Below are positions 53,007 through 62,000 of a stretch of 64,000 nucleotides of DNA, piece by piece; the first letter of the stretch is position 1; each line of letters begins with the position of its first letter. The notes under the pieces were generated by a model. It did not search any database and had not been told where the DNA came from. It was given only the letters and a program-made list of their open reading frames with translations. Source of the DNA: JACPNO01 sp963825405 (GTDB lineage: Bacteria; Acidobacteriota; Terriglobia; Bryobacterales; Bryobacteraceae). The stretch lies in NCBI GenBank assembly GCA_963825405.1, contig CAWGTB010000006.1:186001-250000 (forward strand), written 5' to 3'. Position numbers and translations under genes: made by a program.

Positions 53007-53990
53007 TCACCATCCGTCTGGTGCGTAATATCCGCTCCGCCATGAAGCGCGTAAATGCGGTAAATCGGGACTCGGATTTAACTTGATTTCAATTTTCCGG
53101 TACAGGCCATTGTTTTCCGGGTTGTTCGAAAGGTAGCCCAGCAGGTACTGGTTGCGAATGGCCGAGCTGATCTTGGCGACAGCTTCGGCCAGATCGCCCA
53201 TGCGATCGAGCCGGCAGGCGAGTCCTCCGGTCTCGTCGGATAGCTGACGCAAAAGGCGCTCGTTCCGCCGGATCAAACCGCCGCCAGGAAGCGCAATGGA
53301 ATAAATGCAGACATCGCTTTCCTTGACCAGGGATTTCATCTCGGCTTCCGTATAGCGGCTATTGTTGTCGCCGCCGTCGGAAAGAATCAGGAGCGCTTTC
53401 CGTGGATTGCGTGCGTGCCGCATCTGCCGAATCGAAACATAGACAGCGTCCAGGAGCGCGGTCCAGTTTTTCGGTTTGATGTCCACCAACGTCTTTTCGA
53501 TCCGGTCGGTATCACTGGTGAAATTGCACAACACTCTGGGCACGTCGTTGAACTCGACTAGGAGAAATTCGTCGCCTGGTATGGCCGTACCGAAGAATCG
53601 CTTCACGGCGGTGCGGGACTGCTCGATCTTATGTTCCATGCTGCGGCTTGAATCGAAAACCACGGCGAGTGAAATAGGAGCTTCGTCCGACGAGAAGTAT
53701 CTCAACTGCTGTTCGACGCCATCTTCGATCAGGCGGAATGCTTCCTGCGGCAGTCCGGAAAATGGCGCGCCAAACGGGTCGGTAACTGTGGCCGGGATGA
53801 GGATCAGCTTCACGTCCGCCCGCAGTGTTCCCGCGGCGCGAGGCTTCTGCTGGACCGCGCTACGCGGTGTTATCGCCACCCGCGTGTCGTCATCCGCTGC
53901 ATACGCCGTGGGGCAAATCATTGCCGCGATGTGCGCCAGGCAAAACGCCGAAAGCGTTCTTAGGAACAGAATCTTGATTCGCATCCGCAT
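53007..53990 (-). CDS. VWFA-related acidobacterial secreted protein
   Basis: A 327-residue protein with a signal peptide (TLSAFCLAHIAAMICPTAYA). The VWA domain has ISLAVVFDSSRSMEHKIEQS (MIDAS DxSxS), FLLVEFNDVPRVLCNF and ALLILSDGGDNNSRYTEAE, and ends with NQYLLGYLSNNPENNGLYRK and LRASWRSGYYAPDGW. It is the same family as the protein at 49.8 kb. The function is unknown: metal-dependent protein binding in the periplasm or at the surface is likely. It is separated from the OmpA gene by 120 bases on the same strand. Confidence 0.88.
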   Translation of the reverse strand: MRMRIKILFLRTLSAFCLAHIAAMICPTAYAADDDTRVAITPRSAVQQKPRAAGTLRADVKLILIPATVTDPFGAPFSGLPQEAFRLIEDGVEQQLRYFSSDEAPISLAVVFDSSRSMEHKIEQSRTAVKRFFGTAIPGDEFLLVEFNDVPRVLCNFTSDTDRIEKTLVDIKPKNWTALLDAVYVSIRQMRHARNPRKALLILSDGGDNNSRYTEAEMKSLVKESDVCIYSIALPGGGLIRRNERLLRQLSDETGGLACRLDRMGDLAEAVAKISSAIRNQYLLGYLSNNPENNGLYRKIEIKLNPSPDLPHLRASWRSGYYAPDGW

Positions 53991-54274
53991 GCGCGGCTCT
54001 CCGATGACGGAGCATTATATCAGCGCTTTACAAGTCCTTGAACGTATTGCAGACATTGGAAAAATCTGCCGCTTCCCCGCCGACTCCTGGCCTGCCTTCC
54101 CAGGCGGCCCGATATTTGCCTTCGAACCGGCTAACCACTTACTGCTCAAAGCCTTGACCGACTGATCGATCCGTTGCGAGACCCCGCCGCCCGGATGGAA
54201 ATCCAAATGCATTAAGCCTCTGCGTGAGACGACATGGCCAAAAGGGCCCACCGGATCACGGGAAGAGGTGCGTA
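53991..54274. other. Intergenic region without a recognised gene
   Basis: No convincing coding frame. A weak sigma-54-like motif TGGAA-N6-ATGCA at 54196-54211 faces the DUF3309 gene. Nothing else notable. Confidence 0.5.
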
Positions 54275-54427
54275 ATGTTACTGCTGATTATCCTAATCAT
54301 TCTGATTCTTGGCGCGGTGCCGGCATGGCCATACAGCAGAGGCTGGGGCTACTATCCGAGCGGAACTCTGGGAACAATTCTGCTGGTGGTGCTGGTGTTG
54401 GTCTTGCTGGGGCGGGTCCCTCTCTAA
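54275..54427 (+). CDS. DUF3309 small membrane protein
   Basis: A 50-residue protein, MLLLIILIILILGAVPAWPY, SRGWGYYPSGTLGTILLVVL and a short tail (GRVPL). Two hydrophobic helices flank a WPYSRGWGYYPSG turn diagnostic of the DUF3309 family, which often sits beside stress or general-response genes. ATG at 54275 follows GAAGAGG. Function unknown. Confidence 0.85.
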   Translation: MLLLIILIILILGAVPAWPYSRGWGYYPSGTLGTILLVVLVLVLLGRVPL

Positions 54428-54451
54428 AGTCTTTCGGAAAGCGAGCCTGAT

Positions 54452-54955
54452 ATGACCAAAGAAGAATACGGAACTGCTTACGAACGAGGATTTGCCCTTA
54501 CGGTGCGGTTCCTGATCTCCAGGGGCCTGTTCACCGATGCTGCCGAAGAGACTGCGCAGGCGGCTTGGGTAAAGGGCTGGGAACGCCTGAGTCAATTGAG
54601 AAACGAGCATATGGTGTTGACTTGGGTTAATAGTATCGCGCTGAACTTGTTCCGCAGCTTCATACGCAAGCCTGTCATGCATGGCTTGCCGGAGCAATCC
54701 GCGGCGCCTAAAGTGAACCTGGCGGCGATCGATGTAAATCGAGTGCTCACATCCTGTACGAATTCCGATCGCGTAGTGCTTCAGAAGCGTTACCTGGAAG
54801 ACTGCCCCATCAGGGACATTGCACGCCAACACGGATGGACGGAAACCGCCGTTCGAATCAGGCTCGTGCGAGCCCGGCGCTCGGCGAGGGCGCGCATGGA
54901 TCAGCGGAGATCTCACGATCTCCGAACTGCCTTTGGGCAATCCGCTGCCGCTTAG
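54452..54955 (+). CDS. RNA polymerase sigma-70 family (ECF-like) factor
   Basis: A 167-residue protein with a region-2-like start (YERGFALTVRFLISRGLFTD, AAEETAQAAWVKGWERLSQL) and a region-4 helix-turn-helix (TNSDRVVLQKRYLEDCPIRD, then IARQHGWTETAVRIRLVRAR). The -10-binding part looks divergent. ECF factors direct polymerase to envelope or stress promoters and are usually controlled by an anti-sigma factor; none is adjacent. It lies 25 bases after DUF3309 and converges on the glucan synthase gene. Confidence 0.78.
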   Translation: MTKEEYGTAYERGFALTVRFLISRGLFTDAAEETAQAAWVKGWERLSQLRNEHMVLTWVNSIALNLFRSFIRKPVMHGLPEQSAAPKVNLAAIDVNRVLTSCTNSDRVVLQKRYLEDCPIRDIARQHGWTETAVRIRLVRARRSARARMDQRRSHDLRTAFGQSAAA

Positions 54956-54974
54956 GGAATTGCAGTCCTCCTAG

Positions 54975-55002
54975 CCCCTCCGGGAATATTTACCTGGAGG
55001 GG
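54975..55002. terminator. Hairpin between convergent sigma and ndvB-like genes
   Basis: CCCCTCC (54975-54981) and GGAGGGG (54996-55002) pair with a 14-base loop, followed by CGTTCTTCC. It overlaps the 3' end of the reverse-strand gene and could end transcription of the sigma factor gene. Confidence 0.55.
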
Positions 55003-56045
55003 CGTTCTTCCTGCCTGGTGACCGCCTGCACGCCCTGCCACGCACCGTTGGATAGATGAGCCAAAGACCGCGCGTCGTCCTGTGGTGGCCGCGTTGATTG
55101 CGGCGCGATACGCACCGTCACCTGATGTGTCTTGCCATCGTCGGCGAGCTGCACCACGCCTGCATTCATTGGTTGGCCGTCCGCTTCCACCGTCGCCGAG
55201 GCGCCCTCGGCCTGCCTGACTACCGCGATTTCATAGGTGGACGAACGGAAGCGATAGGTCATCTCGAATCCAGGCCAATCGTTCGGAATGACGGGCTTCA
55301 ACGTGAGCGTGTCCCCGCGAAGCCGAAATCCCAAAACTTCCTCGATCCAGATTCGATACATCCAGCCCGCGGAGCCGGTATACCAGGTCCATCCGCTTCT
55401 GCCGGTTTTTCCTTCCGCTGAATACACGTCAGCCGCCGCCACGTAGGGTTCACCCCGGTAACGCGCGACATTCTCCGGGGTGCGCGTGCATTCCACCGGG
55501 TTCATCATCTTGAGTAGATGAACGGCGCTGTTGCCGTCGCCCATGCGCGCCCGCGCCATCGCCATCCAGAGCGAACCGTGCGTGTACTGGCCGCCATTTT
55601 CGCGGAGGCCCGGCGGGTATCCCATGATGTAGCCGGGATTCGGGCTGGAATGATCGAAGGGCGGGGTGAACAGCCGCACGAGTTTGTTCCGCTCATCCAC
55701 CAGTTGCTGCTCGGCCGATTCCATTGCGCGCTGCGCCCGGTCTGAATCAGCGGCCTGCGAGATGACCGCCCAGGATTGCGGCAGCGAATCGATCCGCGCC
55801 TCCTCGTTCACGTGGCATCCGAGCGGCGCGCCGTTATCGAAGAAGCCGCGCAGGTACCATTCGCCGTCCCAACTGGACTGCTCGATCGCATTCGCAACCA
55901 TTCGCGACTGCGCGCGCCATTTGGCCGCCAGTTCGGGTCCGTCCCTGCGCTTCTCCATCACGTGCGAAAAGGACTCCAGAACCGCGCACAGAAACCAACC
56001 CAGCCAGACGCTTTCGCCGCGCCCCTCGATTCCCACGCGATTCAT
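54990..56045 (-). CDS. ndvB segment 9: GH94 catalytic C-terminus
   Basis: In-phase reading extends upstream to about 56110 and includes GSGDWNDGMNRVG, where the Asp of GDWNDGM is the expected catalytic acid (codons at 56043-56063). It continues with WLGWFLCAVLESFSHVMEKR, PGYIMGYPPGLRENGGQYTH and TGRSGWTWYTGSAGWMYRIW, then the terminal beta-domain. The preceding piece at 56042-56674 carries LYQSSGAFGFRDQLQDSLAF in another frame. The catalytic motifs are conserved, arguing for a functional gene. Confidence 0.85.
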   Translation of the reverse strand: MNRVGIEGRGESVWLGWFLCAVLESFSHVMEKRRDGPELAAKWRAQSRMVANAIEQSSWDGEWYLRGFFDNGAPLGCHVNEEARIDSLPQSWAVISQAADSDRAQRAMESAEQQLVDERNKLVRLFTPPFDHSSPNPGYIMGYPPGLRENGGQYTHGSLWMAMARARMGDGNSAVHLLKMMNPVECTRTPENVARYRGEPYVAAADVYSAEGKTGRSGWTWYTGSAGWMYRIWIEEVLGFRLRGDTLTLKPVIPNDWPGFEMTYRFRSSTYEIAVVRQAEGASATVEADGQPMNAGVVQLADDGKTHQVTVRIAPQSTRPPQDDARSLAHLSNGAWQGVQAVTRQEERPSR

Positions 56046-59000
56046 GCCGTCGTTCCAATCGCCCGATCCAAATAGCGGCAGGCCGTGAGCACCGAAGCGC
56101 GATCCCCAATCCAGAGCGCGCCGGCAGTGGTCCCACAGCGACGCCGTCTGCGCGGATATTGCCGGGACGAACAGGCGCTCTTGCTCGCCAGCTTGAGGGT
56201 TGCGCCTTCGAGGAAGGCAACCTCCTCATCAAGAATCGCCGCATCTCCTGTCACCTGGACATACTGCGCCACCACATAGGGCAGCCAAAGCAGATCGTCC
56301 GAACAGCGCGTGCGGACGCCCATGCCGGTCTCGGGATGCCACCAGTGCTGAACGTCGCCTTCGAGGAACTGGCGCGCAGCAGATGCCAGAATATGGGCCC
56401 GCGTCAGTTTCGGAGCGGCGTACAGAAACGCCAGGGAGTCCTGCAACTGATCGCGAAAACCAAAGGCGCCGCTCGACTGATAGAGCGCGGATCGACCCCA
56501 GAAGCGGCAGCTCAGCGCCTGATAAAGCAGCCAGCGATTCAGCAAAAGGTCGGTCGAGAGCAGCGGCGTGTGCACTTGCAGCGCGCCGAGGGTCGAATCC
56601 CACCATTGGTGCGTTGCGGCCAGCGCATGCTCAACCTGCTCGCCGTTCTGGTAGCGGGCCAGCAAATCGCGCACGGCCTCGACGGTTTCAGCTCTGCCCG
56701 AGCAGGAAGACGACTTCCACCTGGTTTCCCGGATCGATGCTCACAGGGACTTGAAGAACTGCTGCCGGATCGAGACCGGCGCCGGCGCGGTTGTCGAGCC
56801 GCGCGCGTTCCAGCGCGGCTGGTTTCGACATTGACCCGTTGCGTCCGAGGAATTGCGTGCGATCGCCTGAGTAGGAAGTCGCTCGCGGACTTGCCGCCAC
56901 GAAGGCAACGTGACTGGCAAAGTTTCCTGTCCATGCCTGGGACGCCAGCAGCGCGCCGGATTCTTCATCGTACGAGGTCTGAATGTGCAGCTGCTGATCT
57001 TCGCGGTTTGAGCCCAGCACCCATTCCGCGAAGTAGGTGACTGTGAGCCGGCGGCGCCGGTGCGAGTCGATTGCGCAGCCGCAGACGGTAAACCTTGACT
57101 GGATCGCCGGCGCCATCCGCCGCCACCGGAACGAACACCGTCAGTTCCTGGCCGATGGCGTGGCTGTTGTGTTCGAACACGGTGTAGCCCTGGCCGTGGC
57201 GGGCGCGATAGGCGTCCTTCTCGCGAATGGGCAGAGCTGTCGGCGTCCACACAGCGCCGCTCTCTTCGTCGCGCAGATAGATGGCTTCCGATTGCGGATC
57301 GCTTACCGGATCGTTATGCCAGGGAGTGAGCCGGTTGGATTGACTGTTGCCGGACCATGTGAACCCGGGCCCGCTCTCGCTCACCAGCGCGCCAAATTTT
57401 GAGTTCGCCATCACGTTCACCCAAGGCAGCGGCGTTTGGCTGCCGGGCTTCAGGTAGATGGCGTATTCGCGGCCATCCGCGGTGAATCCACCCAGGCCGT
57501 TGAAGTAGGGCAGCTCAAGGAATGGTACGGGTGGCGACGGCTCTTCCTGACCGCCGCTGGGGGCACAAAGGCGGCGGCATCGACCGTTTCTCGCCCGGCG
57601 GCCAGTTGTTGTTGCAAGGGACCGCGGTTGCCGCTGAGCACCACGCTGGATGCCGCCAGGATCAGGTTGCGATGCTCCTCCGGCAAGGCGTGCCAGTCGC
57701 GCAGAAAGACGCCGCCCGGGCGATTGATGCGTCTCCGCCGGCGAATGCGCCTCGATCTGGCGCAGTAGCTGCTGGCGCAGAGGGCGATCGTAACTGGGAA
57801 CCTTCCTGATTCGAGAATGATCAGATCCGCGCGGAACCCGCGCAAGCGCCAGTACGCGTGCGCCAGCAACAGCTCACGAACCAGCGGGATGCTGCGGGCT
57901 CGGTGACGGTCACGCAAGCATGGGCAGGTCGCCCGAAATTCCGTACGCCCCAAAGCGCCGATTGCCCCAGCCGATTGCGCGCCAGGCGGTCACGCCGGCA
58001 TGCGAAGCCTTGGATTGGGATAGAGCAGGTGGCTGGCAAGCTCCTGAAAGCGGTGCGCGGCCGACTGGCCCAATGCCGAGATAGCGAAATTCAAGCTGCG
58101 CGCGCGTCCACGCCATCTCGAAAGCCCGCGCCACGGATTCCTGACGGCGGTATTTCGCGATCAGCGCCAGCAGCGCTTCGCGCGACGACGCGGCCACCGT
58201 GACGAATGATAGCTCCAGCCGTTCGCGCGGCTCGATCGACAGCCCGGCAGCGCAAGCTGAAGATCGGATCGAGCACTGTTCCCACCGATCCGGTGAGATC
58301 CCGGCGCAGAGCCTCCGGCGCTTCCGGCGTATTGCCTCTGCCCAGAAACTTCTCGCGGTCCGTTTCATACTGGATATCACTCGGTGGCGCCGATCAGAAT
58401 ATGCGCGGCCCAGATGGGCGTTTCATCGGGAGAGCGCAGCCGGCGGTGCGCGACCAACACGCCTTGTCCAGGCAATTCCGTTTCGACGAACATCTTGGAG
58501 AAAGCCGGATGCGCCTTGTCGGCACCATGGGGAGCGAGCGCCAGTTCCAGGTAGCTGGTGAATTCGAGTTGGCGGCTCCGCATCGAACGATTGGTGATCG
58601 TGAGCCGCCGCAGCTCCGCATCGTCTTCGGCCGCGACGGTCACTTCCAGAATGGTTTCGATTCCAGACACAGCCGGCGATGAAACTCGGCGCGATCCGCG
58701 GAAAAGCGAACCGAAGTGCGCGCCTTGCCCGCCGCCCAGCGGTTGATAGGCGGCCGCCCAAGGCACATCCGACCGCAGATCGCGGATATAGAGAAAGCTG
58801 CCCCACGGGTCGAGCGTGGTGTCCGAGCGCCAGCGCGTGAGATCGAAATCATTCCAGCGGCTGTAGCCTCCGCCGGAGTTGGTGACCATCAGCGCATAGT
58901 GCCCGTTTCCTTGCAGATGCACGCGGGGCAGGGAAGTATCTTCCCTCCACGCGCGTTCGGCCGGCTCTTCGACCGCCGCCGGACGTATCGCCGGAAGACT

Positions 59001-62000
59001 GGTATCGGGCTCTTCCAAGCGGGATCCGTACGACTGGAATGCGCTCGAACAGCAGCGATTCGACCGCGCGGACGCGCAGATCGCCATGGAACCGCCGCTG
59101 CATGATGCCGCGGTGCAGCACGTTGTCCAGCGCCAGCAGACTCATGCCCTGGTGATGCGCCATGTAGGCGTAGATCACCACGCCGCGACTCGCCGTCCTC
59201 TTTTGCTTTGCGCGTGAAGTCGATGGCTTCGTACAAGCCCATCGGACCCGCCAGCCCCAGCTCTTCCAGCCGTCTGAGATTGTCGGTGGCGCCGGCGGGA
59301 TCGACCGGCAGCGCCAGCATGGTGGCGTAGGGCGCCACCACCAGATCGTCCGTCCATGCCCGGATTCAAGGCCAGCGCCGGAACGCCAAAGGCGCGGTAT
59401 TGATAGATCTGGTTGGAATCGAGCGCGCTATAGGCGGATTCGGAAATGCCCCACGGAACGCTTTTTTCCCGGCCGTAGTCGATCTGCCGCTGCACCGCCT
59501 CGCGGCAGGCGCGGTCGAGCAGCGAGTTGGCGAAGGTGCGCATGAACAGCAGCGGCATCAGGTATTCGAACATCGTGCCGCTCCAGGAGAGCAGCGTCTG
59601 TCCGCTGGGGGAAGAGACATGGGGACGGCCTAACGCAAACCAGTGCTCGATCGGCACGTCGCCCTTGGCAATCGCTACCAGGCTCGCCAGGCGGCATTCG
59701 CTGGCCAGCAGATCGTAGTGGCTGGTGAATTCGCGCGGACCGCCCACCACATAGCCGATGCCGAACAGGCGCCGCTGCGGGTCATACAGAAACCCCATAT
59801 TGATGCCCGCTGAGAACTGTTTCGCGGCCAGCGCCAGCGCGTCGAAACGCTGCACGGTTTGGGCGGCATTGGCTCTGGGCGTGCTGATATTCGTCGGCCA
59901 GTTGATCCAGCCACGCCGCAACCTCCGGCCGCAGGTTGGCGGCGTTGCGCCGCGCTCAGCAGCTCATCGACCGGCGTCACGCCTCCATCGGCTAAGGTGT
60001 GCAGCGACGGCGCGGCGTGCAAAGCGCGACGACGCAACTTGACCGCATCCTCCCCGAGCGCACGCAGAAAAGAATCCGGCGGGTGAGTCAGCGTTTCCAT
60101 CCACGGCAGATACCGGTCCACCGCTTCGGTCCAGGACTGCAGCTCGCGCGCCAGGCACGACACCCAGTACGAGCGTTCTTCGCCGCTGGCATCCGGCCAT
60201 CGCCCGATGTCTTGCAATTGCTGCACGGGATTTGCGGCCAAACGCAGCCGGCCAATCAGATCGCGGCCTTTCACTCTGCCGCGCAACAGCCGCCGCAGCG
60301 CGCGAAGCGGCACTTCGACTGAGGGATCGCGGCCGAAAGTGTTCGTAGAGAATCGCCACCGTGTCCGCCAGGCCGCGTAAGGCACGCGTGACCGATCAGC
60401 GGGATGCGCAGCACATCCTGGCAAGCCTTGCTCCAGCACCCAGAGGCTGGCCATCAGATTGCCGCTGTCCACTGTGGAAACGTAGCGCGGCGCCAGCGGT
60501 TCGAGGGTCTGCGTGTCGTACCAATTGAGCAGATGTCCTTCGTAGCGCTCCAGGTGGCTCAGGGTCGCCATGGTGTTGCGCACAGCGGCTTAGCAAGTCA
60601 TCCGCGGTGAGATAGCCGAGATCGTGCGCCGCCAGCGCCGACGTCAGCCACAGGCCGATATTGGTGGGCGAGGTGCGCTGCGCCACTTCGACATGCAGAC
60701 TCAACTGCGAATTGTCCGGCGGCAGCCAGTGGGTATCCGGGCCGACCAGGTCGTCGAAATAGCGCCACGTTTGGCGGGCCAGCTGGCGCAGATAGAGCAG
60801 GTCTTCGCCAGGAGGCCGCTGACGATCGCGCGCCAGCACCGGTCGATCGAGCCAGCGAAGCACCGCCGGCGAAGCAGCCCAAAGTGCCACGAAGAAGGCC
60901 GCGGGAACAAACACGCCCTTCATGCCGAGCAGCACCATCAGGGTAACTGACAAGCCGGCGATGACCCACATCTGCCGAAGCGTCAAATGCCGTTGCGCGT
61001 TGCCTCCGGCGTTCTCGGCCGTCTGCCACTCCAGCAGGTTGCGGTGGCTGATCGTTCGCCGATAGAACACGCGCACGATCGCGTCCATCGCCAGCCAGGC
61101 CTGATGCGGCAGAAACACAATCATCACCGCAGCCCGGACCAGTTCGTCAGCCGCGCCTTGCCAGCCGTGCACCGAGCCTTGCAGGCGCCGCGCCAGTCGG
61201 TCGAGCAGCGGCGCCAGGGCGGGGATGGCGACGGCGAGCCCGATTACCAGGCTCCAGACGCCCGGCGCTCGCGAGATCAACCAGCCGAACAGCAGCAACA
61301 GCAACGACGCCACCGGCACCAGACTCCGTCGCAGATTATCGAAGATGCGCCAGCGGCCAATCAGGGGCAGCGGATTGGGCTCGCTCCGCCGGAGGTCGCC
61401 TGGTACGCTGCCTAAAGATCCATGGCGCGATCTGCCAATCGCCGCGAATCCAGCGATGCTGGCGCTGGCTGTAGCTCGCGTAGTCGAGCGGCAGATTTTC
61501 GAACAACTCGATTTCGATGGCCAGCCCCACGCCTACATGAGCGCCTTCAATCAGGTCGTGACTCAGCAGGGTCTCGAGCGGAAAACGATCCGCCAGAATT
61601 CCGCGGAATGCGCGCACGTCGTAGATCGCCTTGCCATGAAAGATGGCTTCTCCAAACAGGTCCTGTTGGGCGTCGGAAACCGTCTGGCAGTAGGGATCGG
61701 TACCGGCTGTGTCGGCGAAAATTCGCGTGAAGCGGGTCGCCGTTGCGCCCGGCAGGGCGATGCTCACTCGCGGCTGAATGATGGTGAAACCTCGCCGACG
61801 GGTTTGCGTTTCCGGATCGATGACTGCCCGATTCAGCGGATGAGCGATGGTCTCCACCATGCGCCGCGCCGCTTCCGGCGGCAGTTGGGTATCGGCGTCG
61901 AGGGTGATGACATAGCGAATCGGCAGAGGCAACGATCCGGCGTTGAGAATTTCGGCATAGCCTTCGCCGCTCAGAAAGGCGTTGAGTTCTTCGATTTTTC

